The notes: a model not told the origin generated them from the letters alone. A DNA stretch of 64,000 nt from Nannochloris sp. 'desiccata' (GCA_019044685.2 JAGTXX020000008.1:434001-498000), one strand, 5' to 3'; shown: positions 41,167 through 52,145, counted from the first letter of the stretch. Numbers and translations are program-made.

Positions 41167-42319
41167 TCACTGGCTGCCTGTGCCATGCGATCCAGTAGCA
41201 GGCTGTTGGGAAGTGGCAGGAGTACTAGGCAGTATTGTCGATAAGGTAATACCCACCACTGCTAGGTCCCGCATGGCTTCGTAAATAAATTTCTTGGCCA
41301 ACGCAGGCTGCAAAAGTATAAAAGGAAAAAAGAAAAGAGAAGGATAAAGTGTTAGTAAAAACTATGCAAGTAGAAAGAAAAAAGAGATAATGCTCAGAGA
41401 AAACAGTGGGAACTTACGGTACCAGCAGGGGAAGTTAAGGCAGGAGTAGATGCAGCTGCTGCTTTGCTTGCGGCAACCTCTTCTCTTAACGCACGGAGCT
41501 CGTTGTACATTTGATTCACTGTATGAAGCAAGACAGTATTAGAATCTGCGTGAAATAGAAAGGAGAAGAGGTTAAAAAGGGCTTTAATAGTATCATAGAT
41601 AATGATATACTCAGCAGGCGAGGCAATAATAACTTACCAGTGGGTGCAACTGCAGCAACAGCTCCGGGAGCGGGGAGACCAGCAGCGGGGGTTGTCTCCT
41701 GCTACTGAGAGCCAACAGCAGGGAAAGAAGAGGTAATGAGGGCACCGACTTCCTCCATAGCATCATCTAAAACAATGCTTGGAGCATCTGCGTCCGTTCC
41801 CCAAGCAATAGAGGAGGATGGTGAGGCAGCAGAGACGGGATCAACGGTTTGACGAGGATTGGTGATGGGGGCATTGGTAGGGGCGACAGCAGCCAAAATG
41901 GGAGCAGAACCAGAAGCTTTCCTCTTAATCACGCGTCCTCCAGGAGGTTTTGAGGCGCGCTTAACACCCAAGCCAGGACGAGCAAGGCGGAGCTTGAACT
42001 TCGGAAGGGGACAGTGGGGGGGTTGGCGTTCTGCAGTGGAGTGAAAAAGGGGGAAGAAGAGAGGACTCCAGGAGATAAGGCGCAATGACAAGGTTGACTG
42101 GGGGTCAACAAGGGAGGTTTTGGGTGCCAGTTGAGGTCCAATGCGGTAGCCATTGGTTGCGATTTGAGTGTGATCGATACGAGTAGAGTCGTGTATATGC
42201 AAATAAAGCGGCTTGTGTTACTTACCTCGTTGCTAGAAGGGTTGAGGCCAGCTGAACCCGGGGGGTACCTGGCAAAGAGGGGCACCATCGCGGCCGACAG
42301 CGGTGTTGATGGCAGACAT
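41167..42319 (-). CDS. Unknown spliced gene with one in-frame TAG
   Basis: The last three exons fit well: about 42006-41638, 41545-41418 and 41307-41167, with matched phases (…APT-D-SNTVLL…; …SPAGT-PALAKK…) and stop at 41167-41169. The first exon is uncertain: MSAINTAVGRDGAPLCQ from ATG 42319 with donor GTACCC is a candidate. The protein is basic near the start (FKLRLARPGLGVKRASKPPG), then Ala/Pro/Ser-rich, with a short coiled coil (LLHTVNQMYNELRALREEV). TAG at 41704-41706 interrupts exon 2 inside a Gln stretch (VGSQ / QETTP). No family is recognised. It may be a recently disabled gene or a fragment of an element. Confidence 0.4.
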
Positions 42320-42688
42320 CCAGGAGTGTAGAAGTCAAACAACGAATGATTAGGGTTGCAACATGGTGCAGAAGGGAGCTTGGACGGTGTAAAGGCAAGG
42401 TGGCAGCTTAATATAATTTAAATATATAGGGTTCCCAGCTCTTTCGGAGATATGAGGAGCGACGTGACACGGGTCACGTAGCTCATGACGTGGCCGCGGG
42501 GGCCCGGGGCTTCAAGCTCCGGGGACGCGAGGTGAGAGCGAGCTGCATGCTATAATATAAGCCTACGGGGGTGCGGACCTTACTACCGTTTGCATTAAGA
42601 GCATATTTACACCCCTTACTACATTTTAAAATAGGTATACACGCGTTGTTGGATACCAATTGCATCGCATCTTCTGCCAGATCAAACA

Positions 42689-43033
42689 ATGCCAACCGGA
42701 AGCGTTGTTCCAGAGGGTGACAGATGCCACCAGTGCCCAACATGCCTGCTGTATTACATCAATCTCAAATTTCATTATAAAGGAAAGCGCCAGTGTCGAT
42801 TGCAATGCAGCATCCAGGGGCCCGTTGGGAGTTCGAACACCAGCTCTCAATATGTTCTCTCCCGATCTGATCAAGCATTTCAAGGCTCCCAGCAACAGGC
42901 CCTCGATGCCTTTGATCAGGGCCTTCAAGAAGATGGATACGAGGATTATGACGTTATGGATATCAATCCAGATCGCGTTGATCTCTCTCACGATGAAGAC
43001 CCTGCAGCGGGCGGCGGCAGTGCCAATTCTTAA
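42689..43033 (+). CDS. Unknown Cys-containing ORF
   Basis: ATG at 42689, 114 codons. It contains CHQCPTCLLYYINLKFHYKG and KRQCRLQCSIQGPVGSSN, a possible metal-binding knuckle, then an acidic tail (DAFDQGLQEDGYEDYDVMD). Neighbouring frames are also open, so coding is uncertain. No family is recognised. It lies in the accessory region upstream of the decayed ATPase. Confidence 0.3.
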   Translation: MPTGSVVPEGDRCHQCPTCLLYYINLKFHYKGKRQCRLQCSIQGPVGSSNTSSQYVLSRSDQAFQGSQQQALDAFDQGLQEDGYEDYDVMDINPDRVDLSHDEDPAAGGGSANS

Positions 43034-43309
43034 CAAGCAATAGCTCCACTTCATCCGCAAGTTCCCCCTTGCTATTAAGGAAGTTGCTGTTCGTGAAATT
43101 CTAGTGGCTGCAGGTATGCAGGCCAAGTAGAATAAGGACACGCCTTCAGGTAGATTTTTCTTCAACCACCTGTGAAGGTGGCTGCTGTTCGTACACAGCT
43201 GCCGCACTCGCCAGGGGGAAGGCAGCTGCAATGAGAGAGTCTCATATTGTCGACGAGACTCTCTGCAAGGCTAATGCAGCTCGTTGTAGCCGATTATATC
43301 ATCTTTGTA

Positions 43310-43565
43310 TGTTCACTTTTCTGTGATTTTCTGCGGTTGCGCTGGAAAAGCGCTTCCACAACTCGTGATATTCCACATATATTTTGCAACATTGCAGAAA
43401 CGTACATGGTAAAATGCAACTTCGCAGATTTCCGCAAGCTGCGCCAGCACTTTTCTGCGATAATCTGTAATTATGCAAATAAGTACAAGTGCATTGGGGG
43501 GCATTGCTGCTTTTCTTGTGGCTTTCTGCGCCTGTACAAAATCTCACAAGGTGCAAAACCCAGAT
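43310..43565. repeat. TGC/GCA-word-rich dispersed repeat, copy 2
   Basis: Read on the minus strand this aligns with the plus strand of 47885-48140 (shared order: AAAAGCAGC, ATGCCCCC, TTATTTGC, ACAGATTA, GCAGAAAAG, GCGCAG/TTGCA words). Because the DNA is related, chance ORFs in both copies look alike (CTC-YLL-YRL-QKSA), which can mislead protein searches. Confidence 0.6.
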
Positions 43566-43887
43566 GCAGGAGCTGGCCTGGGGAGGGCTGACTGGATCAA
43601 GGGGTGTAGCGTTTTGAGGTATTTTAAAGTATGTAGGGCCACGCCCTGCTTTGCTAGAGAGAAGTGTATCTTCTTCAAAGCATAGCCTGCAGCAGGTAAG
43701 TTTTCCTTGAGCGATTTTTAATATAGATTATTTTAAGCGTATCTTGAATCCATTTTCCTCTTGCTCGCCTTAGCAACAAACCCTGCATGATATCTTCTTC
43801 TTCTTTTCCTGCAAACAGACTAAAGAGGCACCAGGATATTTCCGAAGCTATCACAAGGTTGAGATACCTTCTACCTCTGCTGCCATC

Positions 43888-45859
43888 TTGCCGAATCCTC
43901 CGGCACCGTCATTAGGAGCACGCACCTTTGCTTCTTCTCCTCCTTCATCTTCTTCCTCCTCCTTCTCTTCCTCTTGGAGATTCCCTTCTTTTATCTCTAA
44001 AAATGCACCCGTCTTGGGAGCTGGTGCTCTAGCTACACTTGCTCTAGCGTCAGGTGCTTTATATTATTCTGGTAACGGCAATGCTGATGGTGGGGATGAT
44101 ACAAAGAAAAGAAGCATTAGGGAAGCAGACGAGCCTTTTTTCAACAGGGTTGATGAGCAGAAGAAGTTTAATAAGCAGCTCAATCGTGCACCCGGTGTCA
44201 TCACTGCGTTTGTCGGGCCATGAAGCTCTGGCAAGACGGTAAGATCAGCCTTCCTTTGCAAATTTTTTAAGAATGCCCGCAGTTCTTGGCACAGATGACA
44301 AATCATCCGAGTACAGTTGTTTTAACATTTTTGTATCTTCTTTGTTATTGATTGCAGGCACTATTGGATCAATTCATTGCTCAACGTAACCTGATTCAGA
44401 ATCCGCCTCCAATCATTTTGATCGACTGCCGTATGGTAGCAGTGAATGGGCCAGAAGCGATTTCGAAGGCGCTCTGCGACGCAGTTACATCTCAAGATGT
44501 TCTATTACAGCTATCCAACTTCCCAGATTTAGTTAAAGCGATTCTTGACCAACTTTCTGTCACTGCTGAGGCAAAGACGTCAGTAGGAAACATCTCGGTA
44601 AAAGTGGAAAAGTTGGCAGAGTATCTCAAGAAGGATGAAAAAGATTTAACCGAAACGATCAAAAAGTAGGAGATTGTTTTTGAAGCATTGAAAGCACTGC
44701 CGTTTAAGCCTGTGATCATTATTGGTACGCTGCAAAACTAATGATTTTGTTTTCACCACTATTTTTTTTGAAAATGTTGTTGGGGTTCCCCTTGAATTAA
44801 TTTTACCTCGAATCTTCCACCTTGCAGATGAGGCGAATGAATTGATGGACTGGAAAAAGCCAGGTCCTAAAGAGCCAAAGCTAAAGCGTATGCTTAACTT
44901 TTTAGTTGGCATCTCAAAGCAGAAGAAGCAAGTGCACGTGTGGTTGGTCACTTCTGACTTATATCCTAGCTAGCTGGCTTGATGGAAGTAAATTTTAGTG
45001 TTTTTATTGTTTGTATTTCATTTTTCTATTGCCGTACCATCACATTAATTTTACTTTTATCCTTTTATTCTTTTCTGCAGAGGGATTGGCCTAGAGCAAC
45101 TTTGATGTATAGGTCATCGGGGACTTGACTGAAAAGGAAGCTCTATAGGGGTGGCCTGAAGCTTGGTGCTTCTCACGATCCCTTAAGTCACCCCCTTGGG
45201 GTTCTTTTATTTTATTTTATTCTCATGAGTTCTTTTTTGGTGATGGTGACAAGGGAACATGGGCTGGTATCATCAATAACACTTCTTCACTGTTACCTTC
45301 TGTGTCAGAGGTTCAATGGACAGAAATGTATGCACGCTGTGGAGGCAATATTGGAATGTTGAAGCGTTGCGTGGACAAAGCCGAGGACGAGGGAAATTGG
45401 GATGATGCATTGAAGCATATTGTCCAACGGCCACGTTCGGATATTGTTAATGCTTTCACACCAGCAGCAATGCCGCATCGTGATGAGCCTCCACTCTGGA
45501 CTGCACTTCAATGGGAGAGGGTGCTGGAGCGGATTACCACAGCGCCGCATCACGCTGTGCTAATGAATGAGCTCATGAAGGTGCTGGGCGAAGGAGATGA
45601 TGGACAAGGCAAACAGATTCTTCTGTCCTTGGTGAAGTACAATTTGCTGGCATTGCGCCCTTACTCTACTCTTGCACGTGATCTGCCTCCAGAGGTATTT
45701 GGGGATGATCGCAAGAAAGAAGTGGTGACCTTGCCATCAGCAGCCCATCTATGGGAAGCAAAAGAAGAACTGCTTGAGAGGAAGAGTGATGCTGAAAAAG
45801 CTGCTGCGGATCTGGCTGAAAAAGCCAAGGGTAGAAAAAAAACTGTGGGGCTGTTTTGA
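43888..45859 (+). pseudogene. Decayed archaeal-type (STAND-like) ATPase gene
   Basis: Recognisable exons: about 43888-44238, 44359-44731, 44828 to about 44981, about 45081-45145, and 45221-45859. The N-terminus has a Ser-rich presequence and a membrane span (LGAGALATLALASGALYY). FFNRVDEQKKFNKQL precedes a Walker A whose third residue is TGA (GP-stop-SSGKT, 44221-44223). The Walker B PVIIIDEANEL is formed across an intron. Other lesions: TAG at 44667-44669 (IKK-stop-EIVFEAL), an extra T near 44961 (TSD/YILASWLDG), TAG twice around 45095-45115, and a LINE B tail inserted in the coding exon (about 45146-45220). The C-terminal winged-helix-like part (LRPYSTLARDLPPEVFG) is still open. The intact paralogue at 61180-63270 shows what was lost. 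It is probably not functional. Confidence 0.82.
45146..45220 (+). mobile_element. LINE B 3'-end fragment inside an ATPase exon
   Basis: TAGGGGTGGCCTGAAGC, GCTTCTCACGATCCC and CACCCCCTTGGGG are followed by a TTTTA repeat. The flanking bases read VIGDLTEKEAL before and YSHEFFFGDGDKG after in the ATPase frame, so a very short 5'-truncated LINE B landed in coding sequence. Confidence 0.75.
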
Positions 45860-46534
45860 TTTGACGGAGAACGTCCTCCGCCAAAAATCTGCGCAATTAG
45901 CGTGTTGAGCAAATTTTAACACAAATTTTAGAAAATTTGGACTGCCAAGGTAGCCAAACTGGGTGCAGAAGCTGATTCAAATATGAAAAATCTGATTGTA
46001 ATTTTACAAGTGTGCTGCAGAAAGACAGAAGCAGAAAGAACATTAAAACAGAAAAGACCTCTCGACCGTTGAACAAACATGAAAAAAATCAAATTTTTTA
46101 TTAGAAAGTAGTACTACTGAATGAAGAATAAGTAAAACTGGGGAAAAACAGGTGTAGATAGTATTTCAGATAAAAGAATATGTAAGATATCTAATACTCG
46201 AATAAAAAAACTGCTATGCAAACATGATAATTTATTTATTTGAACAGAATAAAGGAAACCCCTCTACTACCTGGGTTCTACAAAGAGGGCCTGCAGCTAG
46301 AGACCCTGTTGGCCAGGCGAGGGCGGACCAGCATGGCTGATCCTCGCATTGGGGCCAGGAGACGCCCAACTCTACGAGGCACGGCAGCCGGAGCGGTGGG
46401 GCCATTGCCGGGGCTATTGGTGGGAGCAGCAGCATCACAGGAAGCACCCGAAGCCTGGAAAGGGCTGCAAGGGTCATCGCCGTAGTCTTTTTTCTCAAAC
46501 CATTTATAGCAATTGTTCCTATGCAACAGCGAGT

Positions 46535-47753
46535 TCATCTCTTTTCGGTCACTGGGGTTGCTCGTCTCCATTGGGCCAGCAAGGGCACCCTTGATGACCA
46601 GGCCGCTAAAGTCGGCCACGGAACCCTCACCGTCGTCCTTATACGCACTGCAGAAATGGGAAAGAAGACACGAGAAAGGTGAATGAAATCCCAATCAAAA
46701 ATTATTTGATAAAACCAACAAAAAGAATTGGAATACATTTTGGCAGACCGACGACGTACTCGATTTTCGCTAGTAGCCTAATTAGCTGTAATGCGGCCTT
46801 TGAATCCATAACATTTTTGTGCTCAACTATAATAGCGCACCCTTGATTTGTCCCATCAGCAATGGCTACTGCGTCTACTTCAGCTGACCAGCCATCCGGC
46901 CCCGTCAGCTTTTTCTTGCACCAGGGCCTAACGTTGGTATGCGTAGGATCCTTCTTCAGTTCATCGATGGCACGTGCCACCAGCATGCGTTCATCGCCCG
47001 AGGTCTGGTTCCTCTGCCAAGTCTCGATGCTTTCAATCTGCAAAATCAAAAGAAACAAATCAACGCAGAGGTGAAATTCTATTTTGCTGCCAAGATCAGC
47101 GGTGGTATAACAATCTACCACAGATAACAATATGCGGCATGTAAAGCAAAGGGGCTTACCCTCTTTTCGTAGCTCTTTCCTCTACGCGGAATAACAATGT
47201 AAGTCGCCTTATCCTTAAGCTCGACTTCCTCTGCTGTTGCCTCCTCGATCCCTTCAGGACTAAATTCCTCAAGAGGCACCACGCCAACGCCCTCTTCACT
47301 CCTCACTTTGTTAATAAAGCTCTCCCGTGATACCTTTTTTAACTTCTTTGTCTCCAAAGGGTCCTCAGGATTAAAATCTTGAGGAAACCGCTTATCTGGA
47401 TCAGCTAAGAGCAACTTAATGCCCCCGTAGAGCGGCGGCGTGGAATTAATTGTAGACACTACACGCTTGTCACGAGGAACTACAATATACGTTGTTCCAT
47501 CACGAAGCTCGACATCCACCAGCGACTCCGGCTTAAAAACAGGAAGGAAATTTTCTAGAAGCACCACTGCTAGGCCATTTTCACGGGTCGCTAAGTCGAC
47601 CAAACCCGCTCGCGATAGGTTTATCGGCTTGATGGTCTTGAAAGGGCGCTGAGGATCAAACTCCTCTGGGAATTGCTTCTCTGGATCGGCGAGAAGCAAA
47701 GTAACGCCCTCGTAAAGCCGCGGCGTGGAATCACTGGAAAGTAAATTCCCCAT
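46535..47753 (-). CDS. Two-repeat protein with PD-(D/E)XK-like nuclease core
   Basis: Exon 1 is 47753-47160 and exon 2 is 47037-46737 (phase 0 between them). Exon 1 starts MGNLLSS (Gly2 acylation possible) and holds two tandem copies of an about 92-residue module: LYEGVTLLLADPEKQFPEEF ... DGTTYIVVPRDKR and LYGGIKLLLADPDKRFPQDF ... DKATYIVIPRRGK. Exon 2 has GWSAEVDAVAIADG followed by AIIVEHKN, fitting the E-x(n)-D...E-x-K core of restriction-endonuclease-like folds, then ALQLIRLLAKIEYVVG. The C-terminus is unclear. The frame with the better composition (AYKDDGEGSVADFSG, ending 46278) does not match the exon 2 phase, while the phase-matched frame ends at 46535. Header modules plus a REase-like domain recall eukaryotic Crinkler-type effectors. 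Function unproven. Confidence 0.5.
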
Positions 47754-47884
47754 AGTTGCACATAATTAATAATATTGACCAAGCAGAATAGCAGCAGGGT
47801 TGCATTTAAGGATTTGGCCATATATTTTTGGCGCAAAAAATTCGGCGATTTTCGGGCCTCTGATCTGGGTTCTGGGAAAGGTGG

Positions 47885-48140
47885 AAATTGGTGCAGGAGC
47901 AGAAAGGCGCATGAAAAGCAGCCATGCCCCCTTATGCACATGTGCTTATTTGCTGAGTTACAGATTACAGCAGAAAAGCGCCACTGCAACTTGCGCAGAT
48001 TTGCACTTTTGCTTTTCGCCCTGTGCTATTTTGCGACGGTGCAAAAAAGAGCAGAAAAGTGCCGCCCTGCACCGCCGCAAATTTGCACCAGTGCCGAAAA
48101 GCGCCGTCTGTATCTGCGCAAAATTACACAGAACTCAATT
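47885..48140. repeat. TGC/GCA-word-rich dispersed repeat, copy 3
   Basis: This is the most GC-rich copy, with GCAGAAAAGCGCC, TTGCGCAGATTTGCAC and GCAAATTTGCACC. It lies just upstream of the two-repeat nuclease gene and before the ATPase tail fragment. Confidence 0.6.
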
Positions 48141-48761
48141 AACAGCAATAAAATGGCTATAATTCAAATTCTATTAAGAATATCAGAGTATGCGATGCCC
48201 CCTCTCAGACCTTTTTCATGGCCGTGATCTTCACCGCCATGATCGAGACCAGACTTCCAACTATGTAATACCCTACGGCTTGATCCGCCACCCCAGAAGA
48301 TAGATATATGATACATGTCGCGATGTATCGCCTAGAGAAGGGTCTTTGGCTTCACAGGCCGATCTGCAACACCTTGCTCGGGCAGCCTTTGGCGCATTCG
48401 CTACCTCTCTGCCCACTCGCTGCACAAGAATAATTAATTCTTGTTTTTATCCTGGCACCCTTGATATCAGGTATCGAAGCAGTTTGGAAAAAGTGCTGCC
48501 GCCACCCAGCCCCTTCTCTGCCCAGTGGGGGGCCTGCCCACCTGCGGACCGGCCCCTGCAGCGAACAGCAATGCAGGAAAAAGGGAAGGACAATAAATTA
48601 ATTGATTGTACTATTTAATATCCTTTTTTAAATGAAACAATTGGCAGGAAATGAAATGGAAAGTAAAAATATATGAAGTTCTTAGGATTATATAACTACA
48701 ACAGCTACAAAGAGGCCAAGCCGTAACAAAATTAAAAAACAAAAATGAGTTTGACGCCAAA
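48141..48761. other. Intergenic region, no gene seen
   Basis: About 620 bases between repeat copy 3 and the ATPase tail fragment. No supported feature. Confidence 0.4.
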
Positions 48762-49062
48762 TCAAAACAAGCCAAAGTATTTTTTCGGTTTACTCTTGGC
48801 TTTTTCAGCCAGCTCCGCAGCAGCTTTGTCAACATCACGCTTCCTTTCGATCAGTTCTCGTTTTGCAGCCCATACGTGGCCTGGAGATGGCAACGTCACA
48901 ACTTCTTTCTCGCCAATACCAAATACCTCCAAAGGCAGATCACGTGCCAGAGTAGAATAAGGGCGCAACGCCAGCAACTTATACTTGACCATGGACAAAA
49001 TAATCTCATCTCCACGTTCCTCATCTCCTTTTCCCAAATTCTTCGCGAGCTCGTTACAAAGC
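48762..49062 (-). pseudogene. ATPase C-terminal fragment
   Basis: The frame reads NELAKNLGKGDEERG, ILSMVKYKLLALRPYSTLAR, DLPLEVFGIGEKEVVTLPSP and AELAEKAKSKPKKYFGLF before the stop at 48762. It aligns residue by residue with the last 100 aa of the ATPase pseudogene at 45.56-45.86 kb. Homology stops at about 49062, where repeat-like sequence begins (copy 4, 49128-49262). There is no Walker A or B, so it is a fragment. Confidence 0.78.
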
Positions 49063-49127
49063 ACAACAATAAGATACGTTATATTTATACATATTTTATG
49101 GTATATTCTTAGCACAACGATAAGATT

Positions 49128-49262
49128 GCACCGCCACCGGCAGGTACAAATTTGCACCCCTGCCTTGGAGCTGGCACGTTCTTGCATCGCTGCAGAAAGC
49201 CACAAAAATGAACAAGCTGCAGCTGTGCAAAAATGCACTAGTAAAATCCCCTTTACAAGCTG
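49128..49262. repeat. TGC/GCA-word-rich dispersed repeat, copy 4
   Basis: Short copy with ACAAATTTGCACC, CGCTGCAGAAAGCCACAA and GCTGTGCAAAAATGCAC. It sits close to the broken end of the ATPase fragment and may mark the breakpoint. Confidence 0.5.
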
Positions 49263-49518
49263 GCAGCCCTACTAAAAGCTGCCAATTTCTACCTTGCTAA
49301 AACCCAGATGGTGTTCATGAAAGCTCACTGAAACAGCTGAATTCAGTTACTTAAAAGGCCTGAATCAGAGACGTGCCTGAATTCTGAAATTACGAGCTTT
49401 TCAGAGCTTTTCCTGAAATTCAACCCTTTCATTGGCAGTTAGTTGATAGCACGTTGATTTATCATTCAATTCATCGAAATTTGTGAAAATCTGATCGGAA
49501 ACTAGGCATCGTGTCTGA

Positions 49519-50402
49519 ATGACATTAGCTGCCCGCCATTCCTCTTTATACATCTTTACACAGCTCTCTTCCAAACACCGCTTTTCAAGAGTCATATCTC
49601 TTGTTCCTCCCTACCATTATACCTCATTCCCAACGTCCTGGTCTTCTCCTTCTTCAAAGAGATACAGCTTCGCCACCCAAACCATGACTCCAAACCCAGC
49701 TGAAGGTGTTACCACACCTTCTAAAATCCATTTCGCCACTGGAAACAATAAGAAACTCCAAGAGGTAAAAAAAAATGTTTATTTTCACTTTTTCTACCGT
49801 AGAACCATATGTTTTTTTGCATATTTTCTTATTCGTGTTTATTCTTTTGGATAATACAGGTAATAGCTATTCTGGAACATGGTGAGTCACTTCCTTTTAC
49901 AGTGGATTCTGTCAAACTCGATCTCCCAGAGCTTCAAGGCGAACCAGAAGATATCGCTAAAGAAAAATGCCGTCTTGCTGCCCGTGAAGTCAACGGTGCC
50001 GTCATGGTCGAAGACACGTGTCTCTGTTTTAACGCTTTAAACGGTTTACCAGGCCCCTATGTTAAATGGTTTTTAGAAAAAGTGGGCCATGCAGGCCTTA
50101 ACAAAATGCTCGTAGGCTTTGAAGACAAATCTGCCTATGCTCAATGTACTTTTGCTTATACCCCTGGTCCTGAATATGACCCTTTGGTATTTGTTGGACG
50201 GACCGATGGTACCATTGTATCAGCCCGTGGTCCTACTGAGTTTGGATGGGATCCTATTTTTGAGCCAACGGGTTTCAATGAGACATATGCTGAGATGGAC
50301 AAGGTACTTAAGAACACGATTTCACATAGATATAGAGCGTTGGATGCATTAAGAGAGTATTTGTTGGAACATTCCTCACGTAAGAACAATGAAAAGAGTT
50401 GA
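49519..50402 (+). CDS. ITPA: Inosine triphosphate pyrophosphatase (HAM1/ITPA family)
   Basis: Exons 49519-49764 and 49860-50402 (95-nt intron, phase 0), 262 aa. Family landmarks: [20 protein letters not shown] (substrate loop TGNxxKxxE), [40 protein letters not shown] with [22 protein letters not shown], and [18 protein letters not shown] with the catalytic SHR. It hydrolyses ITP, XTP and dITP to monophosphates, keeping deaminated purines out of nucleic acids. Two ATGs are possible. The first (49519) adds about 55 basic, Ser-rich residues like an organelle presequence. The second (49684) starts at the usual cytosolic length. Dual targeting by start choice is possible. Confidence 0.93.
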
Positions 50403-50617
50403 GTGGTGGTGGTGGTGGTGGTGCTAGTGGTGAAAATTAATTCCCTTAGTAAGGATTGACCATTTACACACTAGGGGTCTTTATCTAAATGAAAATTGAG
50501 ACATCGCCATTCCTTTCTTTATATTCTGCCTGTAAATTTTTTTGTCAACGGGAAAAGCCAGGGAAAAAAAATCAAAGACAATTCAATGCAGTTTTCTTAT
50601 TTTTCTATTCACGGTAT

Positions 50618-51880
50618 TTACAACGCATCATTATTATCCCCAGATTCAAAACTATAGTAACTATTCTGAGCAGGTTGCCAAGGATCCCAACCATGTGGCA
50701 TTGCAAAGATCCCAATGCTCTGGTCATGTGTACCACACCAATACGGCTGTGTACTTTTCGCCTTATCGCTTGCAATTAATAATCGATAATTATCAAGCCA
50801 TTGGATACCTTCAGCATTACAAAAGATAGTTCGACAAGTATCTGATCGAGGTAAATGGTAAATTATACCATTTTCGGAAGCGAAATCTACTTTTTCGATG
50901 TCAAAATCTCCAATCCAGATGGCGGCATTTTCTTGGCTGAGGACGGCAAATTTTTTAGTAGCGTAATTGAAGGCCATGCCAGAGTAATCTTTAAAATCGG
51001 CGCTTTTTGGGATATTTATCGTCTTTTGTGGTGTCCAGACACATCCATCAGCTGAAAACTCCAATTGCGAGACAACAATTCGACCATTCCCCGGCTCGGC
51101 GCCTCGACGACCCCCAAGGCAATGGTTCCCTTCACACAGCCCCAGCATATATGCCTCTCCATCGAGTGTGCGAATATACAAAATAGATTCAAATCCTTTG
51201 TTTTCGTACTCTATAATGAAGTCTACCGGGCATTGACTGAGAATTTCGTAGTCAGTGTTGTCTGCATTGAGTTTGACGGTGGTGACATATGGTCGAAACA
51301 GGAGAGGCTCAGGGAGAGACACTGTATTATGCTTGTTAGTATTCGTGGTGGAGACAGATTTATCAGTCATAGTAGATTCAGTCCTACTAGTTTCAGAGAA
51401 GATGCCCGTCGCTGTACGAGAAGAGAAAGCTGCCACAGCAGAGTTCCGTTCAGGCAACGCCTCGTGCAATAATAAAAAAGTGTCGTTTTCAGGTACATAG
51501 GCGATCCCTTCAAACTGAGACTCAGGTCCTGGGTTTCCAATAAGGACATTATCTTCACCGCGGAAGCTAAATGAATCATCCAGCATGCCGAGAGCCATAG
51601 AGGAATCAAATACAACATAATATTTGCCTCGGACGGCCCCTACACCGCTGGCTTCAAATTTAGTTTGATTTTTGACGTCACGGAAGAGACCAGCAAAGGG
51701 AGTTTCTTTAACAAGTTTTAAGACGTTTTTACGGTAGGATTTGCGTTCACAGTCGGAAGAACTGCGACCTTTTTTGTCCAATGATCCATTCAAATTAGCA
51801 TGAAGTGGGAGATCAGATAGCGAAGCTACCAGGGCGACGCCCAGGAAGCATAGAAAAAGTGATCGGAGCGTATCAAACAT
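50618..51880 (-). CDS. Secreted beta-propeller-like protein of unknown function
   Basis: Single exon from ATG 51880, 420 aa. A signal peptide is evident (MFDTLRSLFLCFLGVALVAS). The mature protein contains repeated beta-rich segments: KYYVVFDSSMALGMLDDSF, QFEGIAYVPENDTFLLLHEA, ESILYIRTLDGEAYMLGLCE and DYSGMAFNYATKKFAVLSQE, ending CNAEGIQWLDNYRLLIASDK. The repeated EGIAYVP / YSGMAF / EGIQWLD pattern is that of six-bladed propellers of the SdiA-regulated / esterase-like phytase kind. Several N-glycosylation sequons and paired Cys fit an extracellular protein. No catalytic residues were assigned. Confidence 0.62.
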   Translation of the reverse strand: MFDTLRSLFLCFLGVALVASLSDLPLHANLNGSLDKKGRSSSDCERKSYRKNVLKLVKETPFAGLFRDVKNQTKFEASGVGAVRGKYYVVFDSSMALGMLDDSFSFRGEDNVLIGNPGPESQFEGIAYVPENDTFLLLHEALPERNSAVAAFSSRTATGIFSETSRTESTMTDKSVSTTNTNKHNTVSLPEPLLFRPYVTTVKLNADNTDYEILSQCPVDFIIEYENKGFESILYIRTLDGEAYMLGLCEGNHCLGGRRGAEPGNGRIVVSQLEFSADGCVWTPQKTINIPKSADFKDYSGMAFNYATKKFAVLSQENAAIWIGDFDIEKVDFASENGIIYHLPRSDTCRTIFCNAEGIQWLDNYRLLIASDKAKSTQPYWCGTHDQSIGIFAMPHGWDPWQPAQNSYYSFESGDNNDAL

Positions 51881-52145
51881 GTTTTCCTGAAGGCAAATAG
51901 ATGCATTGGCCTCCAATTATATTCGACATCCCTGCGCCTTGAGATCTGTAGAGCAAGCCACAGAAATGTGTTTGATAGCGAAAGTAGACAATGTACTTGA
52001 TCAGATATCAATATCGTTCTTGTTAGAGTCCGATCTTAAACATAGCGGGCTTGTGGAGCGATTTTTGAATCATCGTCCCAGCAATTTATAACTAGTATCA
52101 AATTGGAATCAGCCTCAACACCACCTTAGATAAAGCAAATAGACG
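51881..52145. promoter_or_regulatory. Divergent promoter region, secreted protein / HCF173-like
   Basis: 265 bases between two start codons facing away from each other. TAAATATATA-like boxes were not obvious, and no motif is assigned. Confidence 0.45.

Noticed and set aside
43299..43556. Cys-rich protein on the minus strand similar to one at 47.8-48.2 kb
   Set aside because: The resemblance comes from the shared DNA repeat (TGC/GCA words), not from protein conservation; reading frames and stops differ.
46278..46647. Confident third exon of the nuclease-like gene
   Set aside because: The frame with natural-looking composition does not match the phase left by the only good donor of exon 2, so the C-terminus is left open.
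50405..50425. Possible regulatory G-rich element after the ITPase stop
   Set aside because: It is a short GGT microsatellite with no further support.
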